Below, piece by piece: positions 6,486 to 13,377 of a stretch of 14,019 nucleotides of DNA. The DNA lies in assembly GCA_007118075.1 (NCBI GenBank), contig SKSH01000121.1, positions 1 through 14,019 on the forward strand, given 5' to 3'. The notes beneath the pieces were generated by a model that was given only the letters and a program-made list of their open reading frames with translations, had not been told where the DNA came from and searched no databases. The stretch comes from Halobacteriales archaeon (GTDB lineage: Archaea > Halobacteriota > Halobacteria > Halobacteriales > SKSH01). The first letter of the stretch is position 1; each line of letters begins with the position of its first letter. The position numbers and the translations under genes were made by a program.

Positions 6486-7334
6486 ATGAACCGAGCCTTG
6501 ACGTTCGTTCTCGGCGATGAAGCGTTATCGGTGAGTGATGACCGTATCCTTCCGATCACACGGCTGGTCGGTGCGATCATCGCCCCGATCTTATTCGTGG
6601 CATTCGTCATCCTCTTCGGGTTCCCCGACCGAACCGAACAGCTCTTCGCGTGGACGATTGCCCCCGAGATGACGCCCCTGATCATGGGGGCTGGGTACGG
6701 CACCGGGGTGTACTTCTTCATCCGGGTCACCATGGGGGCCTCATGGCACCGGGTCGCTCCTGTCTTCCCCGGAATCGCCGTGTTCACCTGGTTCATGGCC
6801 GGGGCCACGTTCCTCCACTGGGAGAACTTCAACCACAGCCACATCACGTTCTACGCCTGGGTGTCCCTCTACATCGTCGCTCCCGTGTTGATCCCCGGTC
6901 TCTGGTTACTCAACCGTCAGACCGATCCCAGAGATTCAGCCGAAGGTTCACACCTCATGCCCAGGTGGCTCCGAGCTGGCGCGGCGGTGAGTGGTGGCAT
7001 CATCACCGCGACCGCGATTGTCTTCTTCTTCATCCCTGATGTTATGATCGACCACTGGCCGTGGGCGGTTTCCCCGCTCACGAGCCGGATCCTTCTTGGG
7101 TGGTTCGTACTCTTCGGAGTCGCGAATCTCATGCTCTCGTTCGACACGCGCTGGAGTGCGGCTCGGATCCTCGCACACAGTCAGATCATCGGCTTCTCGT
7201 TGGTACTCGTCGGGGCTTTCCGGGCCTGGGACAATATCGATACTTCCAACCCGTATGCCTGGCCGGTCCTCGGCGGAATGGCTGGCTATCTTCTCGTGGT
7301 GATCCTCGTCTATCTCCACATGGAACGAAGGTAG
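6486..7334 (+). CDS. Multi-pass membrane protein made of two repeated halves, function unknown
   Basis: 282 residues with about seven hydrophobic segments and a basic C-terminal end. I do not recognise a characterised family. The protein is an internal duplication. The first half has 'FPDRTEQLFAWTIAP' (46-60), Trp87/Arg89, 'FLHWENF' (109-115) and 'YAW' (123-125). The second has 'IPDVMIDHWPWAVSP' (183-197), Trp223/Arg227, 'FRAWDNI' (245-251) and 'YAW' (257-259). Spacings agree to within a few residues: Pro-Asp to Trp to Pro is identical, and Trp56 to Trp112 is 56 residues against 55 in the second half. His111, His117 and His119 occur only in the first half. The start is ATG 6486 with GGAGG before it. 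It shares a strand with the SDR and P450 fusion, 182 nt downstream of the latter, so a role in the same lipid or terpenoid chemistry is possible but unproven. It converges on the UbiB gene with a 22-nt gap. Confidence 0.82.
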   Translation: MNRALTFVLGDEALSVSDDRILPITRLVGAIIAPILFVAFVILFGFPDRTEQLFAWTIAPEMTPLIMGAGYGTGVYFFIRVTMGASWHRVAPVFPGIAVFTWFMAGATFLHWENFNHSHITFYAWVSLYIVAPVLIPGLWLLNRQTDPRDSAEGSHLMPRWLRAGAAVSGGIITATAIVFFFIPDVMIDHWPWAVSPLTSRILLGWFVLFGVANLMLSFDTRWSAARILAHSQIIGFSLVLVGAFRAWDNIDTSNPYAWPVLGGMAGYLLVVILVYLHMERR

Positions 7335-7356
7335 CCCTCGGTTCGATCGGGTTCGC

Positions 7357-9036
7357 TCATTCCTCCTCGCGCCGGCGGTAGAGGCTCTGTCGGGTGAACT
7401 GTGGTCTGGCACGGATCCCCCGCCGACGCCGGCGGAACGACCGCAGCAACAAGCCCGTGATGATGAGGGCGAGGACGACTGTGATTGCAGCGGCAATGGG
7501 ATCTGCGAAGGCGTAGAGGATGGCCGTCGAAACGATCAACGCCGCGAGCACGATCCCGGTGATGAGACGACCGGTCGCCTGTTTGATTGTCTGGGAGTCA
7601 TCGATGACGTTCGCCTCGACCCGGAGGTTCTGTCGCTCGACCCGATCGAGAGCCGCTTCGAGCTTCGGGGGGATTCTGACCGAGGAGACGGCCGCGTCAG
7701 CCAGCTCGTCACCCACGGATTCGACGTATCGGTTGATCCCGCGTTCTCGATACCCCTCCGCGATGAGATACTCCGATGCGATGGCGACAAAGTCGTACTC
7801 AGGATCGAGGGTCACACAGACTCCCTCGACGACGGTGGCGACTCGGATCACGAGTGCGAGATGGGCCGGGAGGCGGAAGGGAAACTCGTAGATGGAGTCC
7901 TCGATGCGGCGCACCACTTGTTGGACTCGATAGCGCTCGACGTCGCGGCCCCGTGCATCCTCGATGGCGACCTCGATGAGCTCACCCATCACCTCCCGGT
8001 CGGCCTCAGGGCCGAGGGTTCCGATGGCTATTAACGCGTCCAAGATCGCATCAGTGTCGCGGTTGAGCACGCCGAGGTAGAAGTCAACGATTCGGTCTCG
8101 AACATAGGCATCCACCCGTCCCGACATGCCAAAGTCATAGAATACGATCCCACCGTCGTCCTGGATGGCGATGTTGCCGGGGTGAGGATCTGCATGGAAG
8201 ACCCCGTCGCCGACGATCATCTGAAAGTAAGCGAGTTGGAGCCGACGGGCAACCTCGTGGGTGTCCACTCCCTTGTTTCTGAGTGCATCGACGTCGGTCA
8301 CCTTCACTCCACCAATGTACGGCATCGTGAGTACTCGCTCACTCGAGAGATGGTCGATTCTTCCTGGTATCCTGACCATCGGATCGTCGTCGAAGTTCGC
8401 CCCGATTTCCTCCATCATCGCTCCCTCTCGCTCATAATCCATCTCCTGTCGGATGGTTCGGGCGAACTCATCTGCGAGGTTTCGAATGGAGAAGGCCCTG
8501 GCCTCGTCGATGAACGGCAGTAACAACCGAAGTGTCCATCTGATGGCGACGAGATCGCTCTCGACGAGTCCCTCGACCCCCGGCCGTCTGACCTTCACAG
8601 CCACTGGCTGATCCTGTACCGTCGCACGGTACACTTGCCCGAGACTGGCTCCGGAGATCGCCTCGGTCTCGAACGAGTCGAACCGCTCATCGATCGGGCC
8701 GAGTTCCTCCTCGATGATTCGTTCGACCGCTGACCAAGGGGCTGGTGGAACCTCATCCTGGAGCTGGCTGAGCACATCGATGTACGCTGGTGGTAGCACA
8801 TCCGGGCGGGTCGACAACAATTGACCAAGTTTGATGAAGGTTGGGCCGAGACCGAGGAGTGCCTCGAGGAGCATCGTGGCCCGATGTTGCTGGTCCTCGT
8901 AACCTGGCGATCGGCCTCGACCGATGAGGATGAAACGTCGACGATCGCGAAGGATGATCCAGATGAATGGTACTAGCGCAATTGAACCACGGAGGAACCG
9001 CCAACTCGCTCGAAGTGAGTGGCCGAATCGGCTCAT
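7357..9036 (-). CDS. UbiB/ABC1/ADCK-type atypical kinase-like protein
   Basis: 559 residues with all hallmarks of the UbiB (ABC1/ADCK/COQ8) family: KxGQ (Lys69-Leu-Gly-Gln72) in the family-specific N-terminal extension, the nucleotide loop 'SGASLGQVY' (128-136) that replaces the usual glycine-rich loop, Lys148 in 'VAVKVRRPGV', Glu198 in 'QEMDYE', the catalytic 'HADPHPGN' (281-288) and Asp301-Phe-Gly. Two membrane helices lie near the C-terminus (about 495-540) before an arginine-rich tail. Bacterial and mitochondrial members support quinone biosynthesis and act as ATPases or lipid-associated kinases. Archaea make menaquinone and other prenyl lipids, so the role here is likely membrane-lipid or quinone homeostasis (inference). 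A GGTGA site before ATG 9036 supports the start. It lies downstream of the HAD gene but is separated from it by a hairpin terminator. Confidence 0.92.
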   Translation of the reverse strand: MSRFGHSLRASWRFLRGSIALVPFIWIILRDRRRFILIGRGRSPGYEDQQHRATMLLEALLGLGPTFIKLGQLLSTRPDVLPPAYIDVLSQLQDEVPPAPWSAVERIIEEELGPIDERFDSFETEAISGASLGQVYRATVQDQPVAVKVRRPGVEGLVESDLVAIRWTLRLLLPFIDEARAFSIRNLADEFARTIRQEMDYEREGAMMEEIGANFDDDPMVRIPGRIDHLSSERVLTMPYIGGVKVTDVDALRNKGVDTHEVARRLQLAYFQMIVGDGVFHADPHPGNIAIQDDGGIVFYDFGMSGRVDAYVRDRIVDFYLGVLNRDTDAILDALIAIGTLGPEADREVMGELIEVAIEDARGRDVERYRVQQVVRRIEDSIYEFPFRLPAHLALVIRVATVVEGVCVTLDPEYDFVAIASEYLIAEGYRERGINRYVESVGDELADAAVSSVRIPPKLEAALDRVERQNLRVEANVIDDSQTIKQATGRLITGIVLAALIVSTAILYAFADPIAAAITVVLALIITGLLLRSFRRRRRGIRARPQFTRQSLYRRREEE

Positions 9037-9042
9037 CAGCGG

Positions 9043-9047
9043 TCACC
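9043..9047 (-). promoter_or_regulatory. Shine-Dalgarno site of the UbiB gene
   Basis: The minus strand reads GGTGA, complementary to the UCACC core at the end of archaeal 16S rRNA, 6 nt before ATG 9036. It supports this start and implies a message with a leader. Confidence 0.5.
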
Positions 9048-9056
9048 CAAACACGG

Positions 9057-9069
9057 CGGTCTGAGACCG
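9057..9069. promoter_or_regulatory. Perfect 13-bp palindrome upstream of UbiB
   Basis: CGGTCTGAGACCG is a perfect inverted repeat of six bases around a central G, 20-33 nt before the UbiB start codon, exactly where a TATA box would be expected and where I see none. It may be an operator; it could also form a small hairpin in the leader. Confidence 0.35.
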
Positions 9070-9145
9070 TTGATGCGTCCACCAAGGGTGTTCAATGGTA
9101 CCGCCTCACCGAGAACCATACCTCCAACATAGCAGTGTTAGTTCG

Positions 9146-9163
9146 AAAACCCCCCGATGGGGG
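9146..9163 (-). terminator. GC hairpin plus T-run terminator after the HAD gene
   Basis: On the minus strand, 5 nt after the HAD stop codon, CCCCC-ATC-GGGGGG is followed by TTTT. The stem has five G-C pairs, a 3-nt loop and a four-T tail. It would end transcription of the hemA-HAD unit before UbiB. Confidence 0.55.
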
Positions 9164-9167
9164 ATTA

Positions 9168-9779
9168 CTACCTGAGTTCCCAGAGGGTGGTGACCACCCG
9201 ATCGGCATCGATCGGTGGTATGGAGGCTTCGCGGTCCACGAGGATGCCGTTTACGCCAGCATTCTTCGCCGCACCGATGTCAGCGATGCTATCACCGACC
9301 ATCGCCCCCGATTGGCCGTTGATGCGCAACTGGTCCATTGCGAGTCGGAGTGGGGCTGGATCTGGCTTCCATCCGATCTCATCGGAACATGTCACGACGG
9401 TGTCGAACCAGTCCTCGATATCGAGTCGCTTGAGGATCGGCTCGACCAGATAGGATTGGCAGTGGGTGACTACACCGATGGGCCCTTCGAGCTCGGTCAC
9501 CACCTCGGCATCGGGGTGCAATCTCGTGGCAGCAGCCCGGTCGATCGGTGATTCGATCCGATGGAAGGCATCCCAGAAGGTGATCGGTTCGATCCCATAC
9601 CCTTCAAGGATGTCATCACGGAGCCCATCACGGCCATACCAGATTGAGACGGCCTCCTCATCGGTAAACGAACGATCAAGAGCAACACCGACTGCCCCGA
9701 TCGTCTCCTGAATGTAAGATTCTTCGACGGTCAGGAGCGTCCCGTCGAGATCGAGCAACCAGAACTGATACTCGTCCAT
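9168..9779 (-). CDS. HAD superfamily hydrolase (phosphoglycolate phosphatase-like)
   Basis: 203 residues with the four HAD motifs in order: I, 'LDLDGTL' with Asp10 as nucleophile and Asp12; II, the threonine in 'GVVTHC'; III, the lysine in 'IGWKPDP'; IV, 'GDSIAD'. The helical cap between motifs I and II marks subfamily IA (Gph/PGP/beta-phosphoglucomutase type). These enzymes dephosphorylate small phosphate esters through an aspartyl-phosphate; the substrate cannot be predicted. I chose ATG 9779 because it puts motif I about ten residues from the N-terminus as usual. An in-frame TTG at 9836, only 7 nt after the hemA stop, would add 19 residues. Co-transcription with hemA (64-nt gap) is likely. 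A weak TTAG-containing element 32 nt upstream of the ATG could be a second promoter. Confidence 0.85.
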   Translation of the reverse strand: MDEYQFWLLDLDGTLLTVEESYIQETIGAVGVALDRSFTDEEAVSIWYGRDGLRDDILEGYGIEPITFWDAFHRIESPIDRAAATRLHPDAEVVTELEGPIGVVTHCQSYLVEPILKRLDIEDWFDTVVTCSDEIGWKPDPAPLRLAMDQLRINGQSGAMVGDSIADIGAAKNAGVNGILVDREASIPPIDADRVVTTLWELR

Positions 9780-9843
9780 CGAAGTAATCGGTGCTAGGCC
9801 ATCGACACCTAAGGCGATGTCGCTCTTTGAAATCAACCCGCGA

Positions 9844-11142
9844 TCAATCGTCGGTCGCCGACTCGAGCTCGGTCACGACAGCCTCGCTCAGTGCCGTTGG
9901 TAGGGCATCCTCATCGAGGTCTGGATCGAAGATCTGAATCGCTGAAGCGATCGTTGTCCAATCATCATCCTCTGCTGCGTCACGGAGTGATTCGGTCGGC
10001 GGTGCCATGATCGCGTTCACGAGTGCGTCGGCGAAGTCCTCGAGTACCTCCTCCGGGCTCGATTCACCGGCTTCGAGACGGCGCTTTGCGCGTTCGACCT
10101 CGTTGGTCTTGATCCGGTCAGCACCAGAACGCATCGCACCGATGACGGCTTCTGATCGTGCCCGCTTGAATGCACGCTGGAGGACGGTGAGTTCCTCATC
10201 GATCATCGCTTCGACCGTTTCAGCCTCTGCCTTACGCCTGCTGTGCGTTCGTTCGGTGATTCGACGTAGGCGATCGAGATCGTAGTATGCGATCGATGCC
10301 CGTTCGCTGACCGATGGCTGCACGTCCGGCGGTTGTCCGAGATCGATAATGATTGTCGAGCATCCACCTGGGACATCCGCTGGTGTGATGACCGGCTGCT
10401 GGCTGTCGGTGGCTGTGATCACCACATCAGCCGGTTCAATTGCCGCTTGAAGGGCATCCAGCGGATGTGCAGTACCCTCACCGATTGAGTCAACGAGGGA
10501 TTCAGCACGCTCAATCGAGCGGTTCACCACGTGAAGTTCACCGGTTCCCCGGTCGATTAGATCAGTTGCCACCCTGGACCCGGTGTCGCCAGCACCGACG
10601 ACGGTGACGGTACTTGTCGGCAGATGAACGTGTTCTACAGCACACCTGACGGCCGCTGAGGCGAGCGAGACCACTCCTTCGTTGATTGCCGTCTCGGTCC
10701 TGGCACGCTCGCCAAGGTGTAGTGCTTTCATGAGGACCGGGTCGAGGAGATCACCGACCCCATCGAGTTCATCGGCCTGGTGGTAAGCAGATCGGAACTG
10801 GCCGAGGATCTCGTCCTCTCCGAGAACCTGCGATTCGAGTCCGGTCGCGACTCGCAGCAGGTGCTCGATCGCCTCGTCATGGCTGAGTGGACGCCAGGCG
10901 GACGCTGGAAGACCATCAACGAACTCGTGGGTGATGGCCTGCCCAAGCTGTGGGTGCTCGGTGACGACGTACCATTCGACCCGGTTGCACGTGGTGATGA
11001 CGAACGCCTCGTGGACCGCTTCGTGGGTCAGTAGTCGTTTGAGATGCTCTTCGTCGGAAGTTGGAGCGGCCTCGGCGATGGTCGAAACACTCGCATACGG
11101 GTGAGCGACACTCACCCCAGCGATGGTCCCATCGATGGCCAT
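9844..11142 (-). CDS. hemA: Glutamyl-tRNA reductase
   Basis: 432 residues, first committed enzyme of tetrapyrrole synthesis by the C5 route: it reduces glutamyl-tRNA(Glu) with NADPH to glutamate-1-semialdehyde, leading to heme and cobamides. The N-terminal catalytic domain has the nucleophile Cys52 in 'TTCNRVEWY' and the signature 'GLESQVLGEDEILGQ'. The NADPH domain starts at 'VTVVGAGDTGSRVA', and the C-terminal helical dimerisation domain holds 'SRRKAEAETVEAMI'. Length is as usual for archaeal HemA. ATG 11142 gives 'MAIDGTIAGVSVAHPYA', the usual N-terminus; an in-frame GTG at 11154 would add four residues. The HAD gene follows and the DUF5778-like gene precedes by 126 nt. No other heme gene is in the window, although the P450 fusion needs heme. 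Confidence 0.95.
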   Translation of the reverse strand: MAIDGTIAGVSVAHPYASVSTIAEAAPTSDEEHLKRLLTHEAVHEAFVITTCNRVEWYVVTEHPQLGQAITHEFVDGLPASAWRPLSHDEAIEHLLRVATGLESQVLGEDEILGQFRSAYHQADELDGVGDLLDPVLMKALHLGERARTETAINEGVVSLASAAVRCAVEHVHLPTSTVTVVGAGDTGSRVATDLIDRGTGELHVVNRSIERAESLVDSIGEGTAHPLDALQAAIEPADVVITATDSQQPVITPADVPGGCSTIIIDLGQPPDVQPSVSERASIAYYDLDRLRRITERTHSRRKAEAETVEAMIDEELTVLQRAFKRARSEAVIGAMRSGADRIKTNEVERAKRRLEAGESSPEEVLEDFADALVNAIMAPPTESLRDAAEDDDWTTIASAIQIFDPDLDEDALPTALSEAVVTELESATDD

Positions 11143-11190
11143 AATCCTACACACTCCCGCGACTGCTTCGTGCCATTATGGTCGTTGTCG

Positions 11191-11196
11191 ATAAAA
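11191..11196 (-). promoter_or_regulatory. TATA-like element before hemA
   Basis: TTTTAT on the minus strand, about 51 nt upstream of ATG 11142, would start transcription near 11167 and leave a leader of about 25 nt. The 126-nt gap also holds CCGAT/ATCGG (minus strand, loop of 6), a possible hairpin shortly after the DUF5778-like stop, without a T-run. Confidence 0.4.
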
Positions 11197-11268
11197 TCCG
11201 GCATGCGGTATCGTAAACCTGTCTTCTTGGCTCATGTCCGATGATGGTATCGGTTATCAAGGGGTGAT

Positions 11269-11664
11269 TCAATCCGTGGTCACCTCGGTCACGTCGTAGC
11301 CAGCAGTATCGATCTCCTCGATGATTGTATCAAATCGGTCGTTATTCTCGAAATAGAAGACGATGGTGAACGTCCCCTCGACGAGCAGTTGCTGACACTC
11401 CCAGACGAACGCGTCCTCAGCAATGGTCAGCCCCTGATGTAGATTTGACGCGAATCGTGAATCGTCGTTGCCAGAGTAGACGTACGTTGGCTCATCGATG
11501 ATGTGTTCGGCGATGAGGTCGCCTAATTCGACGGTTAACTCCATCATCTCGAGGTCTTGATCACTCGGCAGATCGGTGTCGACGATGGCTCCAACGAGCT
11601 CGATCTCTCCAGGTTCGAGCAATGCCTTCGTCTGTGCTTCGATATCCAGGGATCGGTCGATCAC
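11269..11664 (-). CDS. DUF5778-like small acidic protein
   Basis: 131 residues, strongly acidic, without signal peptide or membrane segment. From memory it resembles the haloarchaeal DUF5778 family: 'TKALLEPGEIELVGAIV' near the N-terminus, 'YVYSGNDD' and 'SNLHQGLT' in the middle, then 'AFVWECQQLLVEGTFTIVFYFE'. No reaction is known and I see no catalytic motif. The frame has no ATG until mid-protein, so GTG 11664 is the start; an ATG two bases upstream is out of frame and runs into a stop at once. A weak GATAAT 33 nt upstream (11695-11700) may be its TATA element. It is divergent from uppS and upstream of hemA on the same strand, so it could be the first gene of that transcription unit. Confidence 0.7.
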   Translation of the reverse strand: MIDRSLDIEAQTKALLEPGEIELVGAIVDTDLPSDQDLEMMELTVELGDLIAEHIIDEPTYVYSGNDDSRFASNLHQGLTIAEDAFVWECQQLLVEGTFTIVFYFENNDRFDTIIEEIDTAGYDVTEVTTD

Positions 11665-11751
11665 ATACGACCGTAATCTCGGCGGTGAAATGCGATTATC
11701 GATTCTCGACCGACTGTCGGTACCAACGGCTCAACGAACGATTTGAAACAT

Positions 11752-11757
11752 CTATTA
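11752..11757 (+). promoter_or_regulatory. TATA-like element before uppS
   Basis: CTATTA is centred 31 nt upstream of ATG 11786, giving a transcript with a leader of only about 5 nt. It supports ATG 11786 over the next in-frame ATG at 11810. Confidence 0.42.
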
Positions 11758-11761
11758 CCAT

Positions 11762-11793
11762 GTGCCACCATCGTCCTCACACACGATGGGCAC
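11762..11793. repeat. Inverted repeat across the uppS start codon
   Basis: GTGCC-AC-CATCGT (11762-11774) and ACGATGGGCAC (11783-11793) pair over 11 bp, with a 2-base bulge in the left arm and an 8-nt loop. The ATG of uppS (11786) lies in the right arm. As DNA it could be an operator. As RNA it would hide the start codon, but only if transcription begins upstream of 11762. Confidence 0.45.
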
Positions 11794-12679
11794 GAGGTTA
11801 CCCCGTCGGATGGTCAACGCCGCCTTCGAGCGATTGTTGCACGCTGAGATCGACCAGGTGCCCGAACACGTTGCCGTCATCCAGGATGGGAATCGCCGAT
11901 ATGCACGCCGATACGGCTCGGCACCGACCGAGGGACACCGTGAGGGAGCTGACACTACCTCGGCTTTGTTACAATGGTGTCGCGATCTCGGTATCAAGGA
12001 GATCACCCTCTACGCGTTCTCGACAGAGAACTTTCGCCGTCCTGCTGACGAACGAGACGCCCTGTTCGATCTCATCACGGAGAAGCTCGAGGAACTCGCC
12101 ACCTCGAAGGATATCCACGAACACGAGGTCAAGATCTGTGCGATCGGTGACCTCGATCGACTCCCCAATCGGGTCCAAGAAGCTATCGAGACCGCAAGAG
12201 AGGCGACGAAGGGATACGACCGGTACCGGCTCAACATCGCGTTAGCATATGGTGGTCGATGGGAGCTGTTACAGGTCGCGAGGGAGATCTGTCAGGATGT
12301 CGAATCGGGCACACTCGACCGAACTGAGATAGATGTCGAATTAATCGATGACCGACTCCACCACGGCCCGAGCCGGTCGGTCGACTTGATCATCCGGACC
12401 GGTGGTGATGAACGGACGAGCAATTTCCTGCCGTGGCATGCGAACGGGAATGAGGCAGCCGTGTACTTCTGTGCCCCCTATTGGCCCGAGTTCTCAAAGG
12501 TCGACTTTTTGCGAGGGATCCGCACCTATCAATATCGCCGTCGCCGGTGGGCACAGTCACGCGTCGACCGCGCCCGTGCGCTCGTTGCTGTCGATCGTGG
12601 GCTGCCGGTTCATCGGCCGGAACGTGGGATGTCAGGGTCGGTCAAGCGTCTTTATCGATGGTTGGCTACGCTGTGGTGA
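11786..12679 (+). CDS. uppS: Archaeal cis-prenyltransferase (undecaprenyl diphosphate synthase family), catalytic
   Basis: 297 residues. The enzyme adds isopentenyl units in cis to an allylic diphosphate to build the long polyprenyl (dolichol-type) carrier used for N-glycosylation and other glycolipids. Visible motifs are 'HVAVIQDGNRRYA' with the essential Asp34, 'GHREGADT', 'TLYAFSTENFRRP', and 'RTGGDERTSNFLPW' (from about residue 204) leading into 'HANGNEAAVYF', an archaeal form of the C-terminal substrate region. After 'YQYRRRRWAQSR' it has an arginine-rich tail of about 40 residues and lacks the RxG C-terminal motif. ATG 11786 is supported by the TATA spacing; GTG 11762 and ATG 11810 are alternatives. 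It converges on a diverged paralogue with the two stop codons touching. Confidence 0.92.
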   Translation: MGTRLPRRMVNAAFERLLHAEIDQVPEHVAVIQDGNRRYARRYGSAPTEGHREGADTTSALLQWCRDLGIKEITLYAFSTENFRRPADERDALFDLITEKLEELATSKDIHEHEVKICAIGDLDRLPNRVQEAIETAREATKGYDRYRLNIALAYGGRWELLQVAREICQDVESGTLDRTEIDVELIDDRLHHGPSRSVDLIIRTGGDERTSNFLPWHANGNEAAVYFCAPYWPEFSKVDFLRGIRTYQYRRRRWAQSRVDRARALVAVDRGLPVHRPERGMSGSVKRLYRWLATLW

Positions 12680-13288
12680 TCAGCTACCGTACCGTCGCTG
12701 CCGATCGAAATAGTCGAGAAGCGCCCTGAGATAGTCCCGTTTCCGAAGATTTCGCCAGTTGACATCGGTGAAGTAGAGCTCTGAGTAAACCGATTGCCAG
12801 ATGAGGAAATCAGACAACCGCTCAGCACCGGTCTTGATCACCAGGTCGGGTTCATCTGGAAAAACGAGGTGTGCCTCGAGATCGTGTTCGGTGATCGCTT
12901 CGGCACTGAGCTGACCCGCCTCCACTTGCTCTGCCAATGACTCAACCGTGGTGGCGAACTCGTGTTTCCCCCCGAGGCCGAGACTCGCTTGGATCGGTGC
13001 ATCGGTCCGACTCGAATCACCGGGTCCACGGATGGCCACCTCTTGAGCCACATCGAGATCCTCTAGTGAGCGCTCAAGCGTTGGGATGACCCGATCATCG
13101 AGGACGCTGACATAGAGGATGATTCGATCTGCACCGTACTCGAATGCCCAGCTGAGAAGGGCTTCGAGATGGTCATACGCGCCCTGTTCGAGCAGATCTC
13201 GCTCTGTCAACACGACCGCGATCACCGCAGGTGGTGACTCCTCAGCTCGACGAACTCGAAGTGCGAGGTACCGGTCGTACAGACCCAT
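12680..13288 (-). CDS. Diverged cis-prenyltransferase paralogue, probable non-catalytic partner
   Basis: 202 residues of the UppS family. The C-terminal half is well kept: 'GLGGKHEF', 'VIKTGAERLSDFLIWQ' and 'SVYSELYFTDVNW', ending in 'DRQRRYGS', which holds an RxG (Arg199-Tyr-Gly201). The N-terminal catalytic motif is gone: where active enzymes have HVAxIMDGNRR this protein reads 'VIAVVLTERDLLEQG', so the essential Asp is absent, and the invariant Arg of RTGG is Lys. In eukaryotes the NgBR/Nus1 subunit likewise lacks catalysis but supplies the RxG motif to its partner, and heteromeric enzymes have been reported in methanogens. By analogy this is likely a regulatory or structural subunit of the neighbouring UppS (inference). 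The start 'MGLYDRYLALR' is as I recall in haloarchaeal relatives. It diverges from the DUF92-type gene. Confidence 0.85.
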   Translation of the reverse strand: MGLYDRYLALRVRRAEESPPAVIAVVLTERDLLEQGAYDHLEALLSWAFEYGADRIILYVSVLDDRVIPTLERSLEDLDVAQEVAIRGPGDSSRTDAPIQASLGLGGKHEFATTVESLAEQVEAGQLSAEAITEHDLEAHLVFPDEPDLVIKTGAERLSDFLIWQSVYSELYFTDVNWRNLRKRDYLRALLDYFDRQRRYGS

Positions 13289-13343
13289 AGCCGGCTAACG
13301 CGGGTTACTTCGCCTTGAGGGTGACGCTCACGGCTTCGGGAAG

Positions 13344-13349
13344 GTTAAG
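13344..13349 (+). promoter_or_regulatory. TATA-like element before the DUF92-type gene
   Basis: GTTAAG is centred 31 nt upstream of GTG 13378. It supports that start over an in-frame GTG at 13321, which would lie upstream of the promoter. A small GTGA-CGC-TCAC dyad sits at 13321-13331 between the two divergent genes. Confidence 0.38.
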
Positions 13350-13377
13350 TGCGGACCTGCGAAAGTGCACGTCTACC

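Noticed and set aside
6307..6489. Sixty-codon frame between the P450 and the membrane protein, overlapping the latter's ATG by ATGA
   Set aside because: The overlap hints at coupling, but composition is not acidic, no Shine-Dalgarno or TATA precedes it, a possible terminator lies inside it and no family is recognisable. Conservation in relatives would be needed.
9131..9155. T-loop-like GTTCGAA suggesting a tRNA
   Set aside because: No pairing T-stem, acceptor stem or anticodon arm can be built around it; the nearby GC stem is better explained as a terminator.
8967..9551. Plus-strand frame spanning the UbiB promoter and the HAD gene
   Set aside because: Most of it is antisense to the HAD gene with all four motifs, and it would run across the hairpin terminator and the UbiB upstream region.
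11622..12245. Plus-strand frame of about 207 codons overlapping the uppS start
   Set aside because: It overlaps uppS in another frame, is rich in Arg and Ser unlike acidic haloarchaeal proteins, and has no motif.
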